From Thermoproteota archaeon (lineage in GTDB: Archaea > Thermoproteota > Thermoprotei_A > Sulfolobales > Pyrodictiaceae): 33,186 bases of DNA. The notes below the pieces were generated by a model, which ran no database searches, was not told where the DNA came from, and saw only the letters and a list, made by a program, of their open reading frames with translations. A program made the translations under genes and the position numbers. Position 1 is the first letter of the stretch. Every line of letters begins with the position of its first letter. The stretch covers positions 1-33,186 of the forward strand of contig JAADFC010000081.1 in assembly GCA_013153105.1 (NCBI GenBank). The letters are read 5' to 3'. Shown here piece by piece: positions 14,992 to 23,600 of the stretch.

Positions 14992-16716
14992 CTAGGCTGC
15001 CTCTTCGCGGGCGGCGTCCTCGTCTGGCAGTAGCAGTAGTAGCGGCTCTGGCGCGTCCCGTGTGGAGGCGACGGCCCACCCGGTGTCTATGACTGCGAGT
15101 GTCTTCATTACAGTGTTTATGGCGTTCTCTTCAGTGTGGCCTGTCACGAGCTGGGCCATGTACCTTGCTTCGCGTGGCTCGGACTGTCGGAGTGCTATGC
15201 GTAGCGCGGCGTTTGAGGGTATTGAATGGTGTATGCTGCTTGGCTGCTGCGTCAGAGCGGTGAGTACTACGCCGTACTTCCTGGCCTCGGCGTACAGTTT
15301 CGCTGCTATGTTGTCCCTGTCTTCTTTCGGCGCGTATATGTGGGCCTCGTCCAGGACTATGAGCAGCCTCGCCCGCGGCCCCGCGTGGCCGAGGAGCTGC
15401 ATATGGGTGTAGACGAGTCTGAGCAGGGTGTCCACGTATAGCCGTTTTTGCTCGTGGCTGCGGAGTTGTGAGAGGTCTATTATCGTGTTGGACTTGAACA
15501 GCTCTCCCACGTTTACGGTAGTCCTCGAGAACGTCGAGCCTGCAAGCAGTGCTATGTAGCTTGCCAGGAGGGCTGCCCGTTTATCGTGGACGGCGAGTCG
15601 GCGTAGATACGCTTCAAGGTCGGCCAGTGTCGGGCCGGGCCGCCGCCACGTGGCGGGGTCGTCGTCCCGTATCTCGCTGGCCTCGTATAGCTCTGACAGC
15701 GCCTGCTCTAGCAGCTGCTGCTGGAGCGGGCCGAGCCGGAAGATGGAGGCTATCAGCTGGGCAGCCTCGGCCGCTCTCTCCCGGGGCGGGGCGCCAGCGG
15801 GGTCTAGGGGGTTCACGGCTGCCCGACGCGGGTCTAGCACCCTAAAGCCTGGCAGCAGTCTAGCATACTCGCCGTGCGGGTCTACGACGAGAACGTGCAC
15901 CCCCTGCGCTGCGGCCTCGGCTGCGAGGCGGGCTGCGAGCCTGGACTTACCGGCGCCGGTGGCGCCGGCTATGAAGCCGTGGGTGGGCCCGTCGACCCTT
16001 AGAAGCCTGGTTCTAGCCTCCGTGGGCTGTAGGGAGAGCAGCCAGCCCCAGGGCCCGTGGCGCGGCTCCGGGAGCTTCACGTGTAGGCAGTTGCACCTGC
16101 TGAGCGCGGCTACAACCCTACCGAGGCGTGTCTCGCCGGTCCCCGCCGGTATGGGGGGCGGCAGCAGGGAGAGCCCGGTCACGGCGGCGGAGGGCTCGTA
16201 GACGGCTATGGCTGCGATGACCGCAGCGGCTGCGGTGGCTGGCGTGCATGAGAGAAGCGTGAACCCGTGGACCATGAAGGCTGCTATTACAGCGCCCGGC
16301 AGCGTCGGCTGGCCAGCCGCGGGCAGGGCTGCGGCGGCCGCGGCTGCGAGCAGGAGGTTGAGCCCGCTTCTCTGGAGGCTGCAGAGCGACTTGGGGGCCG
16401 CCAGCAGGGGGAGGGTAAGTGTGAGCGGGTCCCGGCCGCCCCGGAGGCTGCGGTAGGCGTTGACCAGTGCAGCTATTATCGCGGCGGACACGGCCGGGGA
16501 GGCGTAGCCTCCGAGGCCTGTTGCGGCTGCAACCCACGCAGCCACCGCCACGGAGGCGGCCGCCGAGCCGGTCAGCAGCGTCAGCGCGGCCTCGGCGACG
16601 TGTACCGCCGCCCAGCCGAGGGAACCAGGCTCCAGCATTGGGGCCGGCGCGAGCAGGGCGGCGGTTGCCACTGCTATAAGCGTCAGCCGTCTACACCCAG
16701 AGACCGGCTGCTCCAT
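14992..16716 (-). CDS. Membrane-anchored HerA/FtsK-superfamily ATPase
   Basis: The first ~185 residues are a run of Ala/Leu-rich hydrophobic segments (about five or six membrane helices). A cytoplasmic HerA/FtsK-type motor follows: Walker A at 251-258 (GATGAGKS), VLVVDPHGEYARLL, Walker B at 451-459 (LLIVLDEAH), an ALTQQPSSI sensor-like motif and Arg residues near 506-510. Such motors pump DNA or protein across membranes or process DNA ends. It diverges from the Lhr gene with 32 bases between starts and lies about 3 kb from the ced-like operon. It may therefore be a second motor for DNA transport, or the true CedB counterpart. GGGGGGTG precedes the ATG at 16716. Confidence 0.85.
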   Translation of the reverse strand: MEQPVSGCRRLTLIAVATAALLAPAPMLEPGSLGWAAVHVAEAALTLLTGSAAASVAVAAWVAAATGLGGYASPAVSAAIIAALVNAYRSLRGGRDPLTLTLPLLAAPKSLCSLQRSGLNLLLAAAAAAALPAAGQPTLPGAVIAAFMVHGFTLLSCTPATAAAAVIAAIAVYEPSAAVTGLSLLPPPIPAGTGETRLGRVVAALSRCNCLHVKLPEPRHGPWGWLLSLQPTEARTRLLRVDGPTHGFIAGATGAGKSRLAARLAAEAAAQGVHVLVVDPHGEYARLLPGFRVLDPRRAAVNPLDPAGAPPRERAAEAAQLIASIFRLGPLQQQLLEQALSELYEASEIRDDDPATWRRPGPTLADLEAYLRRLAVHDKRAALLASYIALLAGSTFSRTTVNVGELFKSNTIIDLSQLRSHEQKRLYVDTLLRLVYTHMQLLGHAGPRARLLIVLDEAHIYAPKEDRDNIAAKLYAEARKYGVVLTALTQQPSSIHHSIPSNAALRIALRQSEPREARYMAQLVTGHTEENAINTVMKTLAVIDTGWAVASTRDAPEPLLLLLPDEDAAREEAA

Positions 16717-16748
16717 GGCTGCACCCCCCTCAAAGGGCTGGAGAGGCT

Positions 16749-19550
16749 ATGGCAGGCGTCTCAGGGAGCTTCCGGCTGCTGCACCCGCGGCTGCAGGCCG
16801 CGCTTGAGCTGAGAGGCTACCGTCAGCCGACGCCGGTCCAGGAGAAGGCTATACCGGCTATACTCCGCGGGGAGAACGTGCTGATTATAGCGCCGACGGG
16901 TAGCGGTAAGACTGAGGCGGCCCTCCTCCCGATATTCTCTAGGCTCATAGGCTCCAGGGAGCCCGGCGTGAAGGCTATCTACGTCACTCCCCTGCGTAGC
17001 CTGAACAGGGACATCTTCCGGAGGCTAGCCGAGCTCGCGGCCAGCGTTGGCCTGCGGCTGGAGGTTAGGCACGGTGACAGCACGTCGGGCGAGAAGAGAC
17101 GCTTCCTCATGAATCCTCCCGACATAATGGTTACCACTCCCGAGACGCTCTACTTCCTCCTCTCTGTGGACCGGTTCCGCGAGTCACTCAAGAGTCTCCG
17201 CTTCATAGTTGTAGACGAGGTTCACGAGCTGGTCTCGAGTAAGAGGGGTGTCGAGTTCAGCCTGGCGCTCGAGAGGCTCGAGCGCTGGTATGCCAGGAGG
17301 AGACTGCAAGTAGCGGCGTTGTCGGCGACGGTGGCCGACCCCTGGAGGGTTGGCCGCCTCGTCTTCTCATGGAGGCGGTTCGTGGTAGTCGAGCCTGCCG
17401 CCTCAAAGAAGCTTGCTGTAACTGTAGACTACGCGGGCCCAGGCGGGGCGGCGTTGAGGATAGCCGAGTATGTTGGTAGTGTGGAGGGCCCCGTCCTAGT
17501 CTTCGCCAACACGCGTGACACAGCTGAGATGCTCGCTGTAGAGCTCGCGGAGATACTCGGGGAGGACAAAGTCCGCGTCCACCATGGTAGCCTTAGTAGA
17601 GAAGTGAGGGTTGAGGTTGAGAGGCTGCTGAAGCAGGGGAGAGTGAAGGTTGTCGTTGCAACGTCAAGCTTAGAGTTGGGCATTGACGTGGGCAGTGTAG
17701 GGCTTGTGGTACAGTATCTATCGCCTAGGCAGGCGCTGAAGCTTACACAGCGCGCGGGCAGGTCCGGCCACCGGCTGGACGCCGAGTCGCGGGCTGTAAT
17801 AGTCTCCGATGGCAGCGTCTTCGACCTGCTAGAGTCGGCGGTTATAGCCGCGAGGGCGGCTCGGGGGGATATAGAGGAGCTGCCGGCGCATAGCCGTGCC
17901 CTCGACGCCCTTGTCCACCAGCTTGTAGGGATGGCTATAGAGAAGGGGAGGTTCAGCGTATGGGACGCCTACGGTATCGTAGCTGCCTCAGCGTATTATG
18001 AGGGTGTTGACATAGACTACATAGCTGAGGCTGTAGATGTCGCGGCTGGGTCGCGGCTGCTCCGCCGCTCCGGCGAGACGCTCTCCCCCGGCGCCCGCTC
18101 GAAGAGCTACTACTTCTCGACAACAATGATACCCGACACAGTCCAGTACATGGTTGTGGACGTGGAGAGTGGCAGGAGGATAGGCAGTCTCGACGAGGAG
18201 TTTGTTGTAACGCTTGAGCCTGGTAGTGTGTTCGTACTCTCGGGGAGACTGTGGGAGGTCGTGGATATTGAAGGGGAAAACGTACGCGTGCGCCCCAAGA
18301 GGGAGGTGAGGCTAGTACTCCCGAGCTGGGAGGGCGACCTCATACCCGTAGACTACAAGGTTGCGAGAGAGGTTGCAAGCCTCCTCCGCCGCTTCGAGGC
18401 CCGAGGCAGGCTGCCCGAGGGCTACCCGCTCGTAGATAGGGCTCGTCGACGGGTCGAGGAGGTCCTCCGCCGCCACCTGGAGACTGCCAAGGTGCTGCCC
18501 CATGATCGTAGGCTTGTCGTAGAGGCTTACGGGGATACCGTGGTTGTCTACTGCTTCCTCGGCAGTAGGGGCTGCAAGGCGATGGAGTACCTCCTCTCCG
18601 CGTACCTAGAGCAGGCGTATGGCATCGTGCCGCAGGCCGGGAGCACGCCATATGTCGTGCTGCTCCGGCTTCCAAGGCCGCTGGCCGTGGAGGAGGTTGT
18701 AAGGGCGCTAAGGAGCCTCGCGGATCTCCCTAGGGAGGAGCGTAGGAGAATGTTAGCTAGCGCGGTGAAGAGAAGCCGCGTCTACGAATGGATACTCTAC
18801 CGCGTCGCCCAGCGCGCCGGAGCCCTGCCCCGCCGAGGCTCTGACGCGGCAGCGGTGAAGGCGATACTAAGGACATTGAAGGATACACCTATAGGCGAGG
18901 AGGCTATGCGCGAGATCATGACCGTAAAGGTTGACTGTAAGCCCCTAGAGAGGCTCTTCGAAGGCATAAAGCGCGGCAGTATAGAGGTTGTGGGCTACCA
19001 GGGGAGGCACCTTACCCCCCTAACCCAGGAGGCGGCGGGCGAGGCCAGGCTGGGCGAGCGTGTAAGCCCCGAGAAGCTCCCTCCAAGCCTCATAGCCGAG
19101 ATAGTCAAGAGGAGGATGGCGCAGCGCGACGCCATACTTGTATGCATGAGGTGCGGCGAGACGACGGTGGTTAAGATATCGAGGCTCCCGAGCTACCCCG
19201 AGAAGCCGCGCTGCCCCCGCTGCGGCGCCTCGCTGCTAGCGCCGGTCTACAGCGAGGAGGAGGCGCACGAGGCGAAACGCCTCCTAGCCGCTGCACGCCG
19301 CGGCAAGTTGAGGGGCGCGGATAGAAAGAGGCTCCAAGAGCTCATGGAGAGAGCTGACCTAGTCCTGCAGTACGGCCGATACGCGGTGGAGGCCCTCTAT
19401 AGCAGGGGTGTGGGTGTCGTTAATGCTCGACGCGCGCTGAAGAACCTTACAGTGTTTGGTGAAGCTGCGTTCTACGAGGCGCTGGTGAAGGCTGAGGCGA
19501 ACTACGCCAGGTATAGGGGTAGGCTCCAGAAGAGCACGGCTCGCGCCTAG
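16749..19550 (+). CDS. Lhr-type superfamily 2 helicase with zinc ribbon
   Basis: Large helicase-related (Lhr) family enzyme, a 3'-5' ATP-dependent helicase/annealing protein of DNA or RNA:DNA. Motifs: Q region (TPVQEKAIPAIL), Walker A (APTGSGKT), Ia (YVTPLRSLNRD), DEVH box (VVDEVHEL), III (ALSAT), IV (VFANTRDTAEML), V (ATSSLELGIDVG), VI (QRAGRSGHR), followed by the Lhr winged-helix and core region. Near residues ~795-830 a four-Cys zinc ribbon (CMRCGE...CPRCGAS) is present, then a charged C-terminal helical segment. The 933-residue length fits archaeal Lhr proteins. I cannot say which archaeal subgroup (aLhr1 or aLhr2). The ATG at 16749 is followed directly by the Q region. Confidence 0.92.
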   Translation: MAGVSGSFRLLHPRLQAALELRGYRQPTPVQEKAIPAILRGENVLIIAPTGSGKTEAALLPIFSRLIGSREPGVKAIYVTPLRSLNRDIFRRLAELAASVGLRLEVRHGDSTSGEKRRFLMNPPDIMVTTPETLYFLLSVDRFRESLKSLRFIVVDEVHELVSSKRGVEFSLALERLERWYARRRLQVAALSATVADPWRVGRLVFSWRRFVVVEPAASKKLAVTVDYAGPGGAALRIAEYVGSVEGPVLVFANTRDTAEMLAVELAEILGEDKVRVHHGSLSREVRVEVERLLKQGRVKVVVATSSLELGIDVGSVGLVVQYLSPRQALKLTQRAGRSGHRLDAESRAVIVSDGSVFDLLESAVIAARAARGDIEELPAHSRALDALVHQLVGMAIEKGRFSVWDAYGIVAASAYYEGVDIDYIAEAVDVAAGSRLLRRSGETLSPGARSKSYYFSTTMIPDTVQYMVVDVESGRRIGSLDEEFVVTLEPGSVFVLSGRLWEVVDIEGENVRVRPKREVRLVLPSWEGDLIPVDYKVAREVASLLRRFEARGRLPEGYPLVDRARRRVEEVLRRHLETAKVLPHDRRLVVEAYGDTVVVYCFLGSRGCKAMEYLLSAYLEQAYGIVPQAGSTPYVVLLRLPRPLAVEEVVRALRSLADLPREERRRMLASAVKRSRVYEWILYRVAQRAGALPRRGSDAAAVKAILRTLKDTPIGEEAMREIMTVKVDCKPLERLFEGIKRGSIEVVGYQGRHLTPLTQEAAGEARLGERVSPEKLPPSLIAEIVKRRMAQRDAILVCMRCGETTVVKISRLPSYPEKPRCPRCGASLLAPVYSEEEAHEAKRLLAAARRGKLRGADRKRLQELMERADLVLQYGRYAVEALYSRGVGVVNARRALKNLTVFGEAAFYEALVKAEANYARYRGRLQKSTARA

Positions 19551-19613
19551 AATAGTTTCGCTCGACCCCAACCCGGGGGCGGCAAGCCCCGGGCACCCCC
19601 GGGGAGGCGTGGG

Positions 19614-19877
19614 TTGGCGCAGGGGATAACCGAGCTTATCTCACAGCTGACCCAGCAGGTGGTCAGCGCGGCCTGGGGCCTCTTTCTGCTAACCTGGAGC
19701 CTAGGCTGGATACTTCGCGGCGCCCCTATACCCTTCCTCCGTGTAAAACGCGCAGGCCAGGACCTTGTCGAAGATGCTGTGTGGGCCGCCTTCTGGCTCG
19801 CCGTCGGCTCAACGATATTCGCAGCTGTATCATATATAGCAAACACGATATCGAGCTCTGTAACCGGGGTAGGGTGA
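19614..19877 (+). CDS. cedA1: CedA1-like two-helix pilin-type membrane protein
   Basis: An 87-residue protein with two hydrophobic helices (about residues 16-35 and 54-77) joined by a basic loop (RGAPIPFLRVKRAG). This is the architecture of VirB2-type conjugative pilins and of CedA1, the small subunit of the crenarchaeal DNA-import system whose homologue in Aeropyrum is known to form a conjugation-like pilus. The TTG at 19614 has GGGGAGG about 6 bases upstream. It is first in a tight operon with CedA-, CedA2- and VirB4-like genes. The identification combines architecture and context; no alignment was run. Confidence 0.78.
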   Translation: MAQGITELISQLTQQVVSAAWGLFLLTWSLGWILRGAPIPFLRVKRAGQDLVEDAVWAAFWLAVGSTIFAAVSYIANTISSSVTGVG

Positions 19878-19884
19878 CGTAGCG

Positions 19885-21411
19885 TTGCTGGTATCGCAGC
19901 TGCTGGCGATAGCGACCCAGCTGGCAGTGCTGACATACTACACGGGAGTCCTCATCTACATGTTACCCATACCCCTCAAGAGGCTGAAGAGGCTAGCCCC
20001 CCATCTCATGGTCGACGGGCTCTACGCGGCGCTCCTCATAGGGCTATTCTCCACCCTGCTCTATGTGAGTGACTACATAGGGAGCCTCAGCGGCTACACG
20101 CTGATGGATGTTTTGGTAACGACGCAGGGGTACTTCCGTGGTGTACTCGAGCTGTACTACATGAAGAAGATGTACGAGCTTCTGATGAGCGCCATACCCA
20201 TAGGCAAACCCTCACTCGCAATATCGATAATATTCATACCGCTAATGGTTGTATACACATTCATAGTATCAGCGAGCCTGTCCCTGCTCTCCATCGTACT
20301 CTCCGTGATAAACCTCAAAGCAGAGCTAATGGCACTGGGCGTCGCGCTATACGCCGTACCACTTCGCCTCGCGCGGAGCGCAGGCGCGTCACTGATAGCC
20401 TTCGCCCTTGTAGTCAACGCGGCGCTCCCGTTCTTCCCCCACTGGATGAAGATGATACTAAGCTCGGTAGGCCTCTCAGAGAAGGAGCTGTTCTGGGAAA
20501 ACGAGACGCTGACAACCTATCCAACACCAAGCCTGCACCCCTTCTGGGGAAGAGTTACAGACAGCCTAGGCGACGCGCCGAAGTACGCAGTGGTGGCGGT
20601 AGAGAATTCGACTACAGTCATACTATACCAGACTAACCGCCAAGGATACTATGCAGCATCAAACCCTGCACCCTCCACAGGAACCTATGATATATACGTG
20701 GACTACATGGGCTTGAAGATAACCGAGCCCCCACTGATGCGGGTCAGAGTGCCAGCCGACCTAGAGCCTACATACGAAGCCACCATACTCCCGTACCGGT
20801 TCGACATCAAGCTCTCAAGTATCGTGAAGTTCCTTGAACCGCAGGCCATCCTATGGACGAACTGCGCTATAGAAGACGCAGAACACTACATAGCACCGGA
20901 CGGAGACAGGATAGTGCATAGCAACGTTCTGAAGTGCACGTTCATGATAAGCCCAGAACTGCATGCAATGATGGGTCTACCCTCAGCATGTAGGCTACGC
21001 TCATTCCTGATACAACCCCCAAGCGTTGGCGGAGTCACGAGGGCGACTCTCGAGCAGAGGGACTGGCACGGGCTCCAGGTCGATGTATACAGTATCGTGG
21101 GCCTAGTGAACCTAACAAAAATAGAGAACGGAGGCTTTACGCTAAGGATAGACTACGACTGCCCTAGGAACTATGTGCCCTACCAGCCTCTTGGCGTCTC
21201 AAGCTTGGAGCCTGACAGCCTCTATGCACAAGTAACAGCAGAACTCGAGAAAAGCGTTGAAAAAGCTGATATGATGAATATAATACCGTTTGGTATAGCA
21301 TTCAGCCTCTCAGTATTTTCATTTCTAACAATAGTAATGCTTATCGTTAGAGATACGGCGCGTTTGATTGGCGCGTACTCGCCTTCGATAGTAATCGAGC
21401 CCCTGAGGTGA
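19885..21411 (+). CDS. cedA: CedA-like polytopic membrane protein with large ectodomain
   Basis: Candidate DNA-import channel of the Ced system, comparable in role to VirB6. The N-terminal ~190 residues hold several hydrophobic segments (about 3-27, 45-63, 107-140, 150-185). Then comes a ~270-residue hydrophilic, strand-rich region with four Cys (NCAIED, LKCTFM, SACRL, YDCPRN), and a last hydrophobic helix at about 466-488. Sulfolobus CedA is, as I recall, much shorter, so the insert would be extra and probably lies outside the cell. TTG at 19885 is preceded by GGGTGA and starts 8 bases after the cedA1 stop. The 3' half is less G+C-rich than its surroundings. Confidence 0.78.
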   Translation: MLVSQLLAIATQLAVLTYYTGVLIYMLPIPLKRLKRLAPHLMVDGLYAALLIGLFSTLLYVSDYIGSLSGYTLMDVLVTTQGYFRGVLELYYMKKMYELLMSAIPIGKPSLAISIIFIPLMVVYTFIVSASLSLLSIVLSVINLKAELMALGVALYAVPLRLARSAGASLIAFALVVNAALPFFPHWMKMILSSVGLSEKELFWENETLTTYPTPSLHPFWGRVTDSLGDAPKYAVVAVENSTTVILYQTNRQGYYAASNPAPSTGTYDIYVDYMGLKITEPPLMRVRVPADLEPTYEATILPYRFDIKLSSIVKFLEPQAILWTNCAIEDAEHYIAPDGDRIVHSNVLKCTFMISPELHAMMGLPSACRLRSFLIQPPSVGGVTRATLEQRDWHGLQVDVYSIVGLVNLTKIENGGFTLRIDYDCPRNYVPYQPLGVSSLEPDSLYAQVTAELEKSVEKADMMNIIPFGIAFSLSVFSFLTIVMLIVRDTARLIGAYSPSIVIEPLR

Positions 21412-21416
21412 AGCGC

Positions 21417-21587
21417 ATGGGTAGAGTGATCAGGCTCACACCCTCAACGGCCTCGGCTGCGGCTCTAGCCGTAGCAGCCGCGACGGCTGTCACGAACTAT
21501 GATAGCAGTATAGTATTAATTTTATTCTTTTTAAATGTTTTATTTGGGATTATAGTGTATAGGGTTGCTTGGAGGGATGCAAGTTGA
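21417..21587 (+). CDS. cedA2: CedA2-like 56-residue two-helix membrane protein
   Basis: A short gene easily missed by length cut-offs. ATG at 21417, with GAGGTGA 5 bases upstream, overlapping the end of the CedA-like gene's stop region. The product begins MGRVIRLTPSTASAAALAVA, has one Ala-rich helix (about 11-26) and a second strongly hydrophobic helix (about 31-49, IVLILFFLNVLFGIIVY), then a short charged tail. Size, topology and position between CedA- and CedB-like genes match the CedA2 subunit. It ends in TTGA, which also holds the TTG start of the next gene, so translation is probably coupled. Its DNA is distinctly A+T-rich. Confidence 0.7.
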   Translation: MGRVIRLTPSTASAAALAVAAATAVTNYDSSIVLILFFLNVLFGIIVYRVAWRDAS

Positions 21588-22843
21588 TACGTAGTCTCAT
21601 CCCGCAAGGGCTCTTAAGGCTCTTAAGTTCGAAGGGTGGCGAGGAGGGGCGTCTCTGTATAGTACGTGTGCGTAACCGCGAGTGTATAGTGAAGCTCATC
21701 TACCGCGGGCTACTTGCCGACCTCGCGCTGTCCGAAGGGGTCTGTGGAGTAGGGGTGAGCTACACCCGGGCCCCTCTGGGCCCGGCGCTGCGGAGGTTGA
21801 GGTCGGACATACTCAGCCTGGAGGTCATGTTGGAGCAGCGCGAGTCGGCGGCCAGGAGGGAACAGCTAGACCTACTGCGTAGCGTCGAGAAGAGGATAGC
21901 CAGAGAAGCTACGGCGGTTAAGGCTCACCTATACTTTGTTACGTGTGGTGAGCACAGTATTGTAGACGAGCTTAGGTCGCTGGGCTGTAGCGTTGAGGTT
22001 GCATGCGCGAGCGGCGGTGACGTAGGCTTTTTTCGGCCGTTAAGGCTCGGCGGCTACTTCGTCCCGGCAAGCGACGCCGTAGCCTCCGTAGCGTCAGCCG
22101 TCGCCGCCTTAGAGCCGCTCCAGCCGCCAGCAGAGGGTGAAGCAGGGCTCCCTATAGGCGTCGAGCCTAGGCTGCGCGTTGCTGCGTGGCTCGTGCTGAG
22201 GGGACCGGAAGGCGCCAGGCATAGTGTTGTCGTGGGGCCTACGGGGAGGGGTAAGACGTCCCTCCTCGCTCTAGTAGCTAGTCTCGGTGTGCTAGTTGGA
22301 CTCCGTGTGGTCATCCTAGACGCCAAGGGTGACCTTGTACGCTACGTTCTAGAGCTGCTGCCCCCGGCTTGTCTTGAGCGACTGGTAGTGGTAGAGCCGG
22401 AGGAGGGTGAAGCGGTTCTCCGTAGTGTAGCGGAGGAGGCGCGCGCGTCTCCTTCAACCAGGCTCCGGAGGATGCTCATAGTCGACGAGGCTTGGCAGGT
22501 TAGGCGGGGGCTGCTCTCCTCCGTCTACCGGGTGGCTCGGAGCGCGGGGACTGCGGTGATAGCGTCTACACAATACCCAGACGATCTCGGTGGCGTTGTC
22601 TGGAGCAACGCGGCCAACGTTGTCGCTTTCACCTCGGAGGACGAGGATTACATCAAGGCTCTTAGTCGGAGAATGCCGGTGAAGCGTTCCCTTGCAGGGC
22701 TTGGCTTGGGCGAAGCGTTTGTCTGGAGGGGCGGCGAGGCCGTCCTAGTACGGCTCTTCAACCCCTTCGCCCTGCTCGGCGGCCTTAAGGCTAACAGTTT
22801 AAACGGCAGAGCTGCGGCCCGGCCCCAGTCCACGGGGCGGTAA
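21584..22843 (+). CDS. cedB: CedB-like VirB4/HerA-family ATPase
   Basis: Cytoplasmic motor of the HerA/VirB4 lineage, here proposed to drive DNA import with the preceding CedA-like proteins. The N-terminal ~190 residues resemble the VirB4 N-domain, with a helical stretch (ILSLEVMLEQRESAARREQL). The motor has Walker A at about 218-225 (GPTGRGKT), VVILDAKGDLVRYVL, Walker B with the VirB4-typical DEAW (MLIVDEAWQ, about 297-305) and VIASTQYPDDLGG. No membrane helix is evident. TTG at 21584 is chosen because GGAGG lies 8 bases upstream and it overlaps the previous stop by four bases; the frame is open to a TTG at 21569. rpl2 starts one base after its stop. Confidence 0.78.
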   Translation: MIRSLIPQGLLRLLSSKGGEEGRLCIVRVRNRECIVKLIYRGLLADLALSEGVCGVGVSYTRAPLGPALRRLRSDILSLEVMLEQRESAARREQLDLLRSVEKRIAREATAVKAHLYFVTCGEHSIVDELRSLGCSVEVACASGGDVGFFRPLRLGGYFVPASDAVASVASAVAALEPLQPPAEGEAGLPIGVEPRLRVAAWLVLRGPEGARHSVVVGPTGRGKTSLLALVASLGVLVGLRVVILDAKGDLVRYVLELLPPACLERLVVVEPEEGEAVLRSVAEEARASPSTRLRRMLIVDEAWQVRRGLLSSVYRVARSAGTAVIASTQYPDDLGGVVWSNAANVVAFTSEDEDYIKALSRRMPVKRSLAGLGLGEAFVWRGGEAVLVRLFNPFALLGGLKANSLNGRAAARPQSTGR

Positions 22844-22844
22844 T

Positions 22845-23561
22845 ATGGGTAAGCGGCTCATAGTCCAGCGGCGTGGCCACGCATCGCCCCTCTACCGCAG
22901 CAGGGGCTGGCTACACCCCGCTCCGGCCAGGTACCCGCCCCTCACCGACGTGACGCTCAAGGGCCGTGTCATGGAGCTGCGCCACGACCCTGGCCGCTGG
23001 GTGCCCCTGGCGAGGATCGTGTTGGAGAACGGGCAGGAGTTCTGGATACCCGCCGCTGAGGGCATGTACGTTGGTCAGGTTATAGAGGTCGGTCCCGACG
23101 CGAAGCCGGCTAACGGCAACATACTCCCCATAGGCAAGATACCTGAGGGCACGCAGATATACAACGTTGAGATACGCCCAGGCGACGGCGGCAAACTGGC
23201 CCGCTCCTCTGGCGCCTACGCGGTCATACTCGGCCGCAGCGGCAACAAGACCATAATACAGCTCCCCAGCGGCAAGGCCAAGGAGATCCCCAACGAGGCA
23301 AGGGCCACTATAGGCATCGCAGCCGGGGCGGGTAGGCTTGAGAAGCCCCTGCTCAAGGCAGGCGCCGCGTTCTACAAGTGGAGCGCCAAGCCGCACGTAT
23401 GGCCGCGCGTACGCGGCGTGGCTATGAACGCTGTCAACCACCCGCACGGTGGAGGCAACCACCAGAGCCCCAGCTTCCCGACCACCGTATCGAGGAACGC
23501 GCCGCCGGGCAGGAAGGTTGGCCACATCGCAGCCAGGACCACGGGCAGGCGCAAGCGATAA
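22845..23561 (+). CDS. rpl2: Ribosomal protein uL2
   Basis: Large-subunit protein at the peptidyl transferase centre. Diagnostic C-terminal block: NHPHGGGNHQSPSFPTTVSR (contains the universally conserved His of uL2), then APPGRKVGHIAARTTGRRKR. The N-terminus MGKRLIVQRRGHASPLYRS is archaeal. The 238-residue length is normal. It begins one base after the CedB-like stop, so the ribosomal gene may be read from the ced transcript or from a promoter inside cedB; none is obvious. uS19 follows, as in the ancestral operon order. Confidence 0.98.
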   Translation: MGKRLIVQRRGHASPLYRSRGWLHPAPARYPPLTDVTLKGRVMELRHDPGRWVPLARIVLENGQEFWIPAAEGMYVGQVIEVGPDAKPANGNILPIGKIPEGTQIYNVEIRPGDGGKLARSSGAYAVILGRSGNKTIIQLPSGKAKEIPNEARATIGIAAGAGRLEKPLLKAGAAFYKWSAKPHVWPRVRGVAMNAVNHPHGGGNHQSPSFPTTVSRNAPPGRKVGHIAARTTGRRKR

Positions 23562-23600
23562 ACCAGCTGTTGGAGCCGCCGTGGGTGGGGGTGGTGGTGC

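Noticed and set aside
22911-23525. Open frame antisense to uL2.
   Set aside because: uL2 is certain on the plus strand and the antisense frame is a by-product of codon bias.
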